Assembly: GCA_020637055.1 (NCBI GenBank) | Contig: JACJWR010000003.1 | Coordinates: forward strand, 399,435-463,434 | Length of the DNA stretch: 64,000 bases | Direction: 5' to 3' | Source: Actinomycetota bacterium | GTDB lineage: Bacteria > Actinomycetota > Actinomycetes > S36-B12 > UBA10799 | Shown here: piece by piece, positions 50,150-60,559 of the stretch | Layout: each line of letters opens with the position of its first letter | Numbering within the stretch: position 1 is the first letter of the stretch | The notes under the pieces: generated by a model | What the model saw: only the letters and a program-made list of their open reading frames with translations | What the model was told of the DNA's origin: nothing | The model's database searches: none | Translations under genes and position numbers: made by a program

Positions 50150-51487
50150 ATGGACAAGCAGACCGAGTTCGTGTTGCGGGCGATCGAAGAGCGCGACATC
50201 CGATTCGTCCGGTTGTGGTTCACCGATGTGTTGGGACAGTTGAAGTCGGTTGCCATCGCGCCTGCCGAACTCGAGGGGGCCTTCGACGAGGGGATCGGGT
50301 TCGATGGTTCGGCAATCCAGGGTTTCACCCGGGTCACCGAGGCGGACATGCTCGCCCGGCCGGATCCCTCGACCTTCCAGATCCTTCCTTGGCGTGGTGA
50401 GAAGGACGCCGTGGCCCGGATGTTCTGCGATATTGCGTTGCCCGACGGATCTCCGTCGCACGCGGATCCGCGATTCGTCCTCAAGCGGGCGCTCGAAAGT
50501 GCGGCGGCGGACGGCTTCACCTACTACACCCACCCCGAGATCGAGTTCTACCTGCTGCGGGAGCGACCGGCCGAAGGGGGCCGACCGGTCCCGGTGGACG
50601 ACGCGGGCTACTTCGACCACGCGACGCTCGGCCCGGCGCATGACTTCCGTCGCAAGGCGATCACCATGCTCGAGGACATGGGAATCTCGGTCGAGTTCAG
50701 CCACCACGAGGGGGGACCCGGTCAACAGGAGATCGATCTGCGCTACGCCGACGCCCTTTCCACGGCCGACAACATCATGACCTTCCGCACCGTGGTCAAG
50801 GAAGTGGCCGTCGAGCGCGGGGTATGGGCGACGTTCATGCCCAAACCGTTCCGCGACCACCCCGGTTCGGGTATGCACACCCATCTGAGCCTCTTCGAGG
50901 GCGACCACAACGCCTTCGCCGATCCGTCCGCGCCGATGGGACTGTCGACCGTCGGGCGTTCCTTCATCGCCGGCCTGCTGCACCACGCACCGGAGATGTC
51001 CGCGATCACCAACCAGTGGGTGAACTCCTACAAGAGGTTGGCGGCGGGCGGCGAAGCACCCACCTACGTCTGCTGGGGCCACGACAACCGTTCGGCCTTG
51101 GTCCGGGTGCCGATGTACAAACCGCACAAGAGCAACAGCACCAGGATCGAGTTGCGCAGTCTCGATCCGGCATGCAACCCGTACCTCGCCTTCGCGGTGA
51201 TGCTGGCCGCCGGGATGAAGGGCGTCCGGGAGGGCTACGAACTGCCACCGGCTGCCGAGGACAACGTGTGGAATCTGACCGATCGGGAGCGCTGGGCCAT
51301 GGGTCTGCGCCCGCTCCCGGGCAGCCTGCATCAAGCGATCGAGGCGATGGAGGACTCCGAACTCGTGGCGGAGACGTTGGGGGAGCACGTCTTCGACTTC
51401 TTCCTGTCCAACAAGCGGGCGGAGTGGGAGGACTACCGTCGGCAGGTCACCCAGTTCGAACTCGACCGCTACCTGCGCCTGCTGTAG
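50150..51487 (+). CDS. glnA2: glutamine synthetase, GlnA2 type
   Basis: A 445-residue type I glutamine synthetase. Motifs: FDGSAIQGFTRVTEADM, EIEFYLLRERP, the ATP-region segment KPFRDHPGSGMHTHLSL, NSTRIELRSLDPACNPYLAF and the Glu flap. The position of the adenylylation tyrosine (NLY in GlnA1) reads NLTDRERWAMG here, so the usual target Tyr is absent. It directly precedes glnE by 15 bp, as in mycobacteria. Confidence 0.93.
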   Translation: MDKQTEFVLRAIEERDIRFVRLWFTDVLGQLKSVAIAPAELEGAFDEGIGFDGSAIQGFTRVTEADMLARPDPSTFQILPWRGEKDAVARMFCDIALPDGSPSHADPRFVLKRALESAAADGFTYYTHPEIEFYLLRERPAEGGRPVPVDDAGYFDHATLGPAHDFRRKAITMLEDMGISVEFSHHEGGPGQQEIDLRYADALSTADNIMTFRTVVKEVAVERGVWATFMPKPFRDHPGSGMHTHLSLFEGDHNAFADPSAPMGLSTVGRSFIAGLLHHAPEMSAITNQWVNSYKRLAAGGEAPTYVCWGHDNRSALVRVPMYKPHKSNSTRIELRSLDPACNPYLAFAVMLAAGMKGVREGYELPPAAEDNVWNLTDRERWAMGLRPLPGSLHQAIEAMEDSELVAETLGEHVFDFFLSNKRAEWEDYRRQVTQFELDRYLRLL

Positions 51488-51502
51488 GCAGCGGCGATCG
51501 CG

Positions 51503-54499
51503 ATGACCAAGGCTTCGAGATCCTCCGACCCCACCTCCAGGGCAGCCCTGGCCGGAGCGGGCTTCACCGACCTGGAAAAGGCCCGCCGACTGTGGGCGGA
51601 GCCGGCACTAGTTGAGATCGCGGATCGCGAAGTCGTCGCCGACTTCGGCGTGGCCGCCGACCCTGACCTCGCACTGCTGCTGTTGTCCCGGTTGCTCGGC
51701 TCCGACGATTGCCCGGCCGAACTCTGCGGGGCGCTGATGGCCGATCCGCAGCGCCGCCGCCGCCTGTTCCGGATGCTCGGCCTGAGCGCCGGTCTCGGCG
51801 AGATCCTCCTCCGACACCCCGAGTGGTATGAGGTGGCCTGCGACGAGCCCTCCTGGCCGTCGGCAGCCCAGGTGCGCGCAGAGTTCCTGGTGGGGGTGGG
51901 GGCGAATCCCGACGCCGAGTTCCCGACCGCGGCTGCGGGTGGCCCCGAGACGTACGTCGAACTGCGCCGAGCCTACGGCCGTCAGATGGTGCGGATCGCC
52001 AACGCCGATCTCAACTCCGGCGCCGAGGTCTCCGACATCACGGCCGCGCTGTCGGAGGTGGCCGACGCGGTGCTGGACGCTTCTCTGGCGATCGCGCGGG
52101 CCGAGGTTCCCGAGCACGACTGCGCCCGACTCGGCATCATCGCGATGGGCAAGTGCGGGGCGGGGGAACTCAACTACCTGTCCGACGTCGACGTGATCTT
52201 CGTCGCCGAGCCAGCCCGGGACGACGTCGACGAGGCCGTCGCACTACGGGTGGCAACCCAGATCGCCCAACGTTTGATGAACGTCACCGTGGCCAGCACG
52301 GTGGAGGGTTCGATCTGGCAGGTCGACGCCGGACTCCGGCCGGAGGGGAAGTCCGGCGCCCTGGTGCGGACGTTGCGCTCTCACCTGGACTACTACCAGC
52401 GGTGGGCGAAGACCTGGGAGTTCCAGGCGCTGTTGAAGGCCCGGGCGGCGGCCGGCGACGTGGAACTGGCTCGGGCCTTCGTGGCCGAGACCAGGCCGTT
52501 GGTGTGGAGTGCGTCGAGGCGTCCGGATTTCGTCGGCGAGGTGCAGCAGATGCGCCGACGGGTCGAACAGAACATCCCCAACAAACACGCCGGCCGGGAA
52601 CTCAAGCTCGGACCCGGCGGGCTGCGCGACATCGAGTTTTCGGTGCAGATGCTGCAGATGGTGCACGGCAGTTCCGACATCACGGTGCGGGCACCGGCCA
52701 CCTTGGCCGCGTTGGAGCAACTGGCCACCTGGGGCTATGTCGGACGTGAGGATGCCCGCGCGCTCTCTGAGGCGTACGCGTTCCAGCGCACGTTGGAGCA
52801 CCGGCTCCAACTGCGGAGTCTGCGGCGGACCCATATGCTGCCCGAGGCCCCGGAGGATCTGCGCTGGCTTGGCCGCTCCCTCGGACTGAAGCCGGATCCG
52901 GGAGAGGAACTGCTGAAGCGGTGGCGGGCAGTCTCGCTGGACGTCCGACGTTTGCACGAGAAGCTGTTCTACCGGCCGTTGCTCAACGCGGTGGCCAAAC
53001 TCGAACCCGGCCAAGCGCGGTTGACGCCCGAGGCCGCGGCCGACCGGCTCACCATGCTGGGCTACCGGGATCCGGCCGGGGCGCTGCGGCACTTGCAGGC
53101 GCTGTCTGCTGGAGTGAGCCGTCGGGCGGCCATCCAACGCACCTTGCTGCCGGTCATGCTGGATTGGTTCGCCCAGGGGCCCGATCCGGATGCCGGTCTG
53201 CTGGGTTTCCGGCATGTGAGCGACGAGTTGGGAGCCACGCCCTGGTATCTGCGCCTGCTGCGGGACGAATCGGCGGTGGCCGAGCGACTGGCGCTGATCC
53301 TGTCAACCTCCCGATACGCCTCCGAACTTCTCGTCCGGGCTCCCGAGGCGGTGCAGATCCTGGCCGATTCAACCGCTGCCCCGCCAACCGACCGGGGTGC
53401 CTTGGTCGCCGAGATGAGGGCCGTCGCCCGACGGCACCGGCGAGCCGACTCGGCCATGGCTGCGGTGCGCGGGATTCGGCGCCGGGAGTTGTTTCGAACA
53501 GCTTCGTCGGATCTGCTGCACGATCTCGGCGTCGAATCGGTGGCCGAAGGCCTGGCAGTGATCACTGACGCCACCATCGACGCCGCCCTGGCGGCGGCCG
53601 TCGCCGAGGTCGAGTCCGTCCGGGGGGAGTCGTTGCCCACCCGATTGCTGATCGTCGCCATGGGCCGGCTCGGTGGGCGGGATCTGTCCTACGCGTCCGA
53701 CGCCGACGTGATGTTCGTACATGATCCGCTGCCGGGGACCGATCCTGTGGCTGCCGCCGATGTCGCCCGGGATGTTTTCAACCGGGTGCGGGCCGGTCTA
53801 TCCGTACCAAGTCCGGACCCGCCGCTCGAATTGGACGCCGATCTCCGACCGGAGGGTCGCCAGGGCGCCCTGGTGCGCACCCTCGACAGCTATGCGGCCT
53901 ACTACCAACGCTTCTCGGCTCCGTGGGAGGCACAGGCGCTGCTGAAGGCGCGTCCGCTGGCCGGCGACAACGAACTCGCCGAGCAGTTCATGCTGATCGT
54001 CGATCCGGTCCGCTACCCCGCGGGCGGCTTGACCGCGTCCGACCTGCTGCAGATGAGGCGGTTGAAGGCGCGCATGGAATCCGAGCGGTTGCCGCGCGGA
54101 GTCGATCCGCGCCGTCACACGAAACTCGGTCCGGGCGGCCTCAGCGACGTGGAGTGGGTGGTGCAGTTGATCCAGCAGCAGCACGCCAGCCGGATCTGGG
54201 GGCTGCGCACCACCTCGACGCCGGAGGCCATGGCCGTGGCGGTGGCAGAAGATCTGATCCCGCCGAAGGATGCCGATCGGCTCATGGCGGCTTGGCGGTT
54301 CGCCTCCAGCATGCGCAATGCCAACACCCTCGTGCTCGGCAAGCCAAGCGACACCATCCCCAGCGACGTGCGGGAGATCTCCGCGGTGTCCCGGGTGTTG
54401 GGCTATGAACCGGGGCAGAGTTCGGACATGCTCGAGGACTATTTCCGGACGACTCGTCGCTCCCGCAAGGCGTTCGATCGACTTTTCTTCCGCGACTGA
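51503..54499 (+). CDS. glnE: bifunctional glutamine synthetase adenylyltransferase/deadenylase
   Basis: A 998-residue protein with two nucleotidyltransferase halves. The N-terminal half (deadenylase) shows GIIAMGKCGAGELNYLSDVD, and the C-terminal half (adenylylase) IVAMGRLGGRDLSYASDADV. Each is followed by a helical GlnD/PII-linked domain with GPGGLRDIEF and GPGGLSDVEW respectively. It switches glutamine synthetase activity with nitrogen status. Full length. Confidence 0.96.
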   Translation: MTKASRSSDPTSRAALAGAGFTDLEKARRLWAEPALVEIADREVVADFGVAADPDLALLLLSRLLGSDDCPAELCGALMADPQRRRRLFRMLGLSAGLGEILLRHPEWYEVACDEPSWPSAAQVRAEFLVGVGANPDAEFPTAAAGGPETYVELRRAYGRQMVRIANADLNSGAEVSDITAALSEVADAVLDASLAIARAEVPEHDCARLGIIAMGKCGAGELNYLSDVDVIFVAEPARDDVDEAVALRVATQIAQRLMNVTVASTVEGSIWQVDAGLRPEGKSGALVRTLRSHLDYYQRWAKTWEFQALLKARAAAGDVELARAFVAETRPLVWSASRRPDFVGEVQQMRRRVEQNIPNKHAGRELKLGPGGLRDIEFSVQMLQMVHGSSDITVRAPATLAALEQLATWGYVGREDARALSEAYAFQRTLEHRLQLRSLRRTHMLPEAPEDLRWLGRSLGLKPDPGEELLKRWRAVSLDVRRLHEKLFYRPLLNAVAKLEPGQARLTPEAAADRLTMLGYRDPAGALRHLQALSAGVSRRAAIQRTLLPVMLDWFAQGPDPDAGLLGFRHVSDELGATPWYLRLLRDESAVAERLALILSTSRYASELLVRAPEAVQILADSTAAPPTDRGALVAEMRAVARRHRRADSAMAAVRGIRRRELFRTASSDLLHDLGVESVAEGLAVITDATIDAALAAAVAEVESVRGESLPTRLLIVAMGRLGGRDLSYASDADVMFVHDPLPGTDPVAAADVARDVFNRVRAGLSVPSPDPPLELDADLRPEGRQGALVRTLDSYAAYYQRFSAPWEAQALLKARPLAGDNELAEQFMLIVDPVRYPAGGLTASDLLQMRRLKARMESERLPRGVDPRRHTKLGPGGLSDVEWVVQLIQQQHASRIWGLRTTSTPEAMAVAVAEDLIPPKDADRLMAAWRFASSMRNANTLVLGKPSDTIPSDVREISAVSRVLGYEPGQSSDMLEDYFRTTRRSRKAFDRLFFRD

Positions 54500-54597
54500 G
54501 CCGCACCCGGGCCCGACCGGCTGGCGCTGGAGTGGCTTCGAGGCCACCGGCCGTGGAACACTTCGACGACTTTCGCCCCCTGAGTCTGGAGTTGGCC

Positions 54598-55155
54598 ATG
54601 GCACGAACCCACGTTGTTGCTGTTGCGTCGATGGGGGCTGCAGCCCTCGCGCTCGCCGGATGTTCGTCCGGATCCTCCGAGTCGACCACGGTCACGGTCA
54701 CCGCCACCCCCTCGGCGGCGGAAACCACGGCTGCCGCTCCGGCGACGAGCGCCGCCGCCGCTCCGAGCGCCTCGGTGGCGGCTTCGGCGACGGCCGACTC
54801 GGTGTCCTTCCCGGCGCCCCCCTCGGGATCCACGACCCTGCAGACCTCGAATTCCAATGGGGTGGAGTACGCGCGCTACTCGAACTCCTCCCAGCAGCCG
54901 CAGCAGGTGGTCGACTACTACTCACAGCAGTGGCAGAACGAGGGCTACTCGATGACAAGTTCGGGTGGTGGCGGTGGCGGCTACGGCAAATACGGTGGGG
55001 CCGATGCCGGAGCCGAGGGCAACAAAGAGGGGTCCTATGTGAACGTGCAGGCCGGGGGCAGCACGTCCGGGCCGACCTATTTCGAGGTGTGCATGGGACC
55101 CGACCAGTCCGCCGTGAACCAATGCGGCAACCAGTCGAATTCGGGTTCCAGCTGA
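54598..55155 (+). CDS. secreted lipoprotein, low complexity
   Basis: A 185-residue lipoprotein. The signal peptide ends with lipobox LAGC at about residue 21, followed by a Ser/Thr/Ala-rich linker. A small domain (about 75-130) contains VEYARYSNSSQQPQQVVDYY and SQQWQNEGYSM, resembling a monomeric repeat of unknown lipoproteins, and then a Gly-rich stretch and a short C-terminal tail with two Cys. ATG 54598 has GGAG 7 bases upstream. It directly abuts the ApbE-like gene. Confidence 0.8.
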   Translation: MARTHVVAVASMGAAALALAGCSSGSSESTTVTVTATPSAAETTAAAPATSAAAAPSASVAASATADSVSFPAPPSGSTTLQTSNSNGVEYARYSNSSQQPQQVVDYYSQQWQNEGYSMTSSGGGGGGYGKYGGADAGAEGNKEGSYVNVQAGGSTSGPTYFEVCMGPDQSAVNQCGNQSNSGSS

Positions 55156-56088
55156 GTGGAGTACAGCTTCGGCCTGGCGCCGAACGTGGTTGCTCCGCCG
55201 CCGGTGGAGATCAGCTTCTCCGCGATGGGGACCTGGTGCCACGTGATCACCCACGGCGGCGGACCGCGCGCGGCGGAGCAGGTGCAGGCGCACGTCGCGC
55301 GATTGGAGCGGGTGTGGACCCGCTTCAACCCTGATTCCGAACTTTGTCGTGCGAACGAGTCCGCCGGCCACTGGTGTGACGTCTCTCCGGATACCCGCCG
55401 ACTTGCCGGCCATGCTCTGGCAGGGTGGCGATTCAGTTCCGGAGCGTTTGACCCGTTTGTGGCAGGTCGAATGGCCGACATCGGCTACGACCGGGACTTC
55501 GCCGAGATCGACGCGCCGGAACCGCCGCCGGGAAGGTGGCGGCGCGCGCCCGATCGGGTGCCGGTACAAGTCGATGCCAGGCATGAGAGGTTGCGGATCA
55601 CTCCCGGATTCGAACTTGACTCAGGAGGTATCGGCAAAGGTTTGGCGGCTGACTTCGCGGCCGCGGCGGCGCTACGTCGGGGAGTGCGCAGTGTGCTCGT
55701 CAACTTGGGCGGCGATGTGCGCTGCGCCGGACGGACACCCGCGGACGGCTGGCGCATCGCCCTGGATGATGCGTGGCGGCCCGGCACTGCGTCGGACTGG
55801 TCGATCCGGCTTCGCGCTGGCGGCGTGGCGACGTCGTCGGCCTTGCGGCGGAGTTGGCGCTACTCCGACGGTACCGAGGGGAATCACCTGCTCGACCCAC
55901 GCACCGGCCTGCCGGTGCGGGCACGGTATGCGGCAGTCTCGGTGGTCGCCAGGCATGCCTGGGTGGCAGAGGTGCTCACCAAAGCGACTCTGCTGGGGCC
56001 GCCGGCCGCGGTGCGCGGTTTGCTGCACCGCCGGCAGGCCGCCGCGGTGGTGACCCATTTCGACGGCCGACGAGAGCGCCTCGGCTGA
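55156..56088 (+). CDS. apbE: ApbE-like FAD:protein FMN transferase
   Basis: A 310-residue flavin transferase-like protein. Family motifs: ERVWTRFNPDSELCRANES, SGAFDPFVAGRM, ELDSGGIGKGLAADFAAA and HLLDPRTGLPVRA, which include the metal-binding Asp. It attaches FMN to Thr/Ser of target proteins through a phosphoester. It lacks a signal peptide, so a cytoplasmic target is likely. The GTG start follows the lipoprotein stop with no gap, so it is translationally coupled. No obvious flavoprotein partner is next to it. Confidence 0.88.
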   Translation: MEYSFGLAPNVVAPPPVEISFSAMGTWCHVITHGGGPRAAEQVQAHVARLERVWTRFNPDSELCRANESAGHWCDVSPDTRRLAGHALAGWRFSSGAFDPFVAGRMADIGYDRDFAEIDAPEPPPGRWRRAPDRVPVQVDARHERLRITPGFELDSGGIGKGLAADFAAAAALRRGVRSVLVNLGGDVRCAGRTPADGWRIALDDAWRPGTASDWSIRLRAGGVATSSALRRSWRYSDGTEGNHLLDPRTGLPVRARYAAVSVVARHAWVAEVLTKATLLGPPAAVRGLLHRRQAAAVVTHFDGRRERLG

Positions 56089-56114
56089 TCGTGGCCCGCG
56101 CGGCGTCGCGCAAG

Positions 56115-56876
56115 TCAAGGCTCGACGATGACGTCGAGTCGCGAGCCCTCCAGCGCGACCGTCCACCCGGCGCGGTCCAGTTCCGCTACCAGACCGGTGG
56201 GTGAACGGGGCAGCCGATCGGCCTCGAGCAGGGAACGCAGCAGTCGACCCTTGTAGGCCTTGTTGTGGTGGCTGACGGCTGTACGCTCGCCGCCGGGGAC
56301 GCCTTGCCAGATCTTGACCGTGACGGTGCGTTTGGTCAGTGACTCGGGGATCGGCCAGAGCGAGACGTACGCACTCGAGCGCAGGTCCAGGATGATCGAC
56401 GGGGCCAGCCGGGAAATGTATGAGGTCAGCGGCGCCGACCACAGTTCCCGCAGCGGCGCCATCCCGGGCAGGGGTCCCGCGGACGCCGAGAGCCGGTAGG
56501 CGGGAATCCGTTCGGAAAGACCGACCAGACCGAACAAACCGGAAGCCACCAAGACGTCGGACCTGCCACGACGCCTACCGCGAGTCGTCAAGCTTCCGAA
56601 GTCCAGGGCGTCGTAGAGGACACCGTTGTAGATCTTCCAGGCGGGTGCGGTCGGCGCCTGTCGAAGTCGGGCATTCAGCGTCACCAAATCCGCTTGCCCC
56701 GGACTCAGCTTCAGCAGGCGCCTGGCCCGGGCCGGATCGGAGTCGCACACATCGATCAACGCGTCGAGCACCAACTCTGTGGTCGCCCGCAGTTCGTCGG
56801 GCCGGTCGGCCAGGCTCAATGTCGGTCCGGCCTCCGGGGCTGCCTTGGATTCCGAAGGCGGCAGCAGCATCAACAC
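56115..56876 (-). CDS. yaaA: YaaA family peroxide stress protein
   Basis: A 253-residue DUF328/YaaA protein. Features: LLPPSESKAAPEAG at the N terminus, APAWKIYNGVLYDALDF, FGLVGLSERIPAYRLSAS, and VSHHNKAYKGRLLRSLLEA near the end. In E. coli YaaA lowers free iron under peroxide stress. GTG 56876 or ATG 56870 are both possible starts; the longer open frame to 57065 shows no similarity. Confidence 0.88.
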   Translation of the reverse strand: MLMLLPPSESKAAPEAGPTLSLADRPDELRATTELVLDALIDVCDSDPARARRLLKLSPGQADLVTLNARLRQAPTAPAWKIYNGVLYDALDFGSLTTRGRRRGRSDVLVASGLFGLVGLSERIPAYRLSASAGPLPGMAPLRELWSAPLTSYISRLAPSIILDLRSSAYVSLWPIPESLTKRTVTVKIWQGVPGGERTAVSHHNKAYKGRLLRSLLEADRLPRSPTGLVAELDRAGWTVALEGSRLDVIVEP

Positions 56877-57088
56877 CGTGTCACCGAGACCCGACCCCGG
56901 AACCGGCGGGAGCCGCGGGTCTTCCGGTGCGGGCAGCTGGCTTCGGCGTGTTCTCGCCCATGGACCCACCCTATGTCGTCTGCGTACAGCCCATCGACTG
57001 GGCGAGGGGAGCGCGATCGACAGGTGGTGGGCAACTCGGGTGTGGAATAGTGAAATCGTCGGCAACCGAGCAGAGAGGCACCACTGGC

Positions 57089-57874
57089 ATGGGCGAACAT
57101 GGCGTTTCGGATCGGGTGGACCTGGTGGGCAAGCGGGCGATCGTCGCGATCGATTTCCGTCGGGCCCGTGTGTACGCCACCAGCACTCCGGATGGCAGGG
57201 TCCCGGAGTCGGTTGAGGCGGCGGACCCGTGGCACCTGAATCACAACCTGTACCACCGGGAGGGCAACGTCGACGGCACCTATGACATCGACCGCATAGA
57301 CACCGATGCCTTCTTCGCCACCGTCGCCCACGAGTTGGCGCCCGCCGAGGAGGTGCTACTGCTGGGCCACGGAAAAGGCAAGTCCAATGCGAGCCACATC
57401 TTCTACCACTACCTCGAGCGCCACTACTCAGACATCGCGGCCAAGGTCGTGGCCGACCTCAGGGTGGATATCGACGACATCACCGATGCGCAGTTGAAGC
57501 GGCTGGGCGAACTTTACTTCGGAACGGATCAGCCGGTGCGCGACTACGGCGACGGCCGTTGGGGAGAAGCCAGGCCGGGGGAGGACGACAACGTCGCGCA
57601 CGACTTGAACAACCACCACACGGACACCCTCACGGCGATCTTCGACCATCCGGCGAGTGGCAACATCCGATGGGCCGACGTGGTGTCGTTGCTCGGTGCG
57701 GTTGGAGTTGTGGAGGAACGCCACGACGGCAAGTTCAAGGTCACGGTCGGCGCCGAAACCGAAGTGCTCACCAGGCCGCGCGGCAAGGACATCGACAAGG
57801 GCATGATCGAGGACCTACGCCGGATGCTCCGGGGGGCTGGCTACCAGCCGCAGCGACCCGGCAAGGAAGTGTGA
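57089..57874 (+). CDS. two-domain protein: eRF1/host-attachment-like plus HicA-like
   Basis: A 261-residue protein. The N-terminal 165 residues (AIVAIDFRRARVYATST, AEEVLLLGHGKGKSNASHIF) resemble the eRF1-like/host-attachment fold family related to release factor domains. The C-terminal 90 residues (NIRWADVVSLLGAVGVVEER, HDGKFKVTVG and a Leu/Arg-rich end) resemble a HicA-type dsRNA-binding fold, without a clear toxin His. ATG 57089 is preferred. I cannot assign a function; RNA binding is plausible from both halves. Confidence 0.6.
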   Translation: MGEHGVSDRVDLVGKRAIVAIDFRRARVYATSTPDGRVPESVEAADPWHLNHNLYHREGNVDGTYDIDRIDTDAFFATVAHELAPAEEVLLLGHGKGKSNASHIFYHYLERHYSDIAAKVVADLRVDIDDITDAQLKRLGELYFGTDQPVRDYGDGRWGEARPGEDDNVAHDLNNHHTDTLTAIFDHPASGNIRWADVVSLLGAVGVVEERHDGKFKVTVGAETEVLTRPRGKDIDKGMIEDLRRMLRGAGYQPQRPGKEV

Positions 57875-57887
57875 TCGCCGACTACGG

Positions 57888-59358
<1,471 letters not shown>

Positions 59359-60558
59359 TTAGTTGCGCGGGGGCTGACCGGCGAGCTGTCTGTTCACGTC
59401 GATCAGCGATTCCGTGTACGAGGGGTTTGACTCGTTGTAGTAGTCCACGATCACGATGTTGACCGGCAGGCCCTCGCCGATGGCCCACTGCTCGACCTGG
59501 GGGCCGACCGTGTTGTTCACCTTCTGGCTGTAGGCGAACAGGGAGCATTGTTCGGTCGTGTCGGCGATGCAACCGGCGAAGGTGACCGGCTGGAAGGTCA
59601 GTTGCATCTGATTGACGAAGAAGCCGCACCAGTTGTCGCCCTGGCTCGGGTTTGTCCCGCCGTTCGAGCACTGTTGTGGTTGCGCAGCCAGGCGTTGGGA
59701 ACGCTCGGCGAGTTGGGCGGAGTTGTTCGCCAGCGACGCTGCCGGATCTTCGGTGTTGGGCCACTGGCTGAGGATCGCGTTGCTGCGCGGGTAGTAGCAG
59801 GGGTCTGCGGGCAAGGTCGAGTCGGGCACCAGGACCACCAGGTTTCGCCCGGCCGCCCAGGCGTCGGACAGCGTGACGCCGGTGGCCAGGGTTTCCGGCG
59901 TCGCGTCCACCGCATCCGTGCTCCACGCTCGCTGGCACACCGGTTCGGCGCCGGTTGGGGCGTAGTCGAGGAGCATTCCCCGCAAGGCGTCGTAGTAGGT
60001 GGGCTTGTCGGCGTCGTCGGCAAGGTCGATGTGTTGGAAGTCCAGGATCACCTGCTCCTTGGGCCGACTGGCGGCGAACTGCAGAATCTGGTCCAAGGCG
60101 TCGGTGAGCGGAGTCGAGACGAATTCGTGTTCCAGCACGAAGTCGGCAGCTGTCACCGGCGGTTTCGACTCGGCCGGCACCGAGACCCGGAGGTCGAGGT
60201 AGCGGACGCCCGCCTCGAGTTGCTCGGTGAGGTTCTCGTCTTGGGCTCGGTACATCGCGGCGGCCGCACACGGGTTCGCGTCTGCCAGTTTGGTGATCAC
60301 CTCGGCCGTACCGGCTGCGCTCGCAAGATCGCACGGCTGTTCCACGTCGATGCCGTAGGACCCGGAGTCGTGGGTGCCCGGCAGGATCATCTCGCCCAGG
60401 GTGACACTCGGGTCGGCGGCGTAGACGTCCTCGATCCAGCGGTCGGGCCCGAGCGCCACCGCTGTTTCCGAGGCGGCGGGCTCCTCGGCCGCACCGCCGC
60501 ATGCCGCGAGGACGAGCAAGGCGGCAACCCCCGCGCCCGCCAATGGGTTCAGTCTCAT
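59359..60558 (-). CDS. PI-PLC-like phosphodiesterase lipoprotein
   Basis: A 399-residue lipoprotein (lipobox LAAC near residue 20). The domain resembles phosphatidylinositol-specific phospholipase C: MILPGTHDSGSYGID with the first catalytic His, GVRYLDLRVSVP, and FVLEHEFVSTPLTDALDQIL with the second His region. Five or more Cys suggest disulfides. It starts two bases after the stop of the Rpf-like gene, so the two are coupled. The natural substrate is unknown. Confidence 0.82.
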   Translation of the reverse strand: MRLNPLAGAGVAALLVLAACGGAAEEPAASETAVALGPDRWIEDVYAADPSVTLGEMILPGTHDSGSYGIDVEQPCDLASAAGTAEVITKLADANPCAAAAMYRAQDENLTEQLEAGVRYLDLRVSVPAESKPPVTAADFVLEHEFVSTPLTDALDQILQFAASRPKEQVILDFQHIDLADDADKPTYYDALRGMLLDYAPTGAEPVCQRAWSTDAVDATPETLATGVTLSDAWAAGRNLVVLVPDSTLPADPCYYPRSNAILSQWPNTEDPAASLANNSAQLAERSQRLAAQPQQCSNGGTNPSQGDNWCGFFVNQMQLTFQPVTFAGCIADTTEQCSLFAYSQKVNNTVGPQVEQWAIGEGLPVNIVIVDYYNESNPSYTESLIDVNRQLAGQPPRN

Positions 60559-60559
60559 G

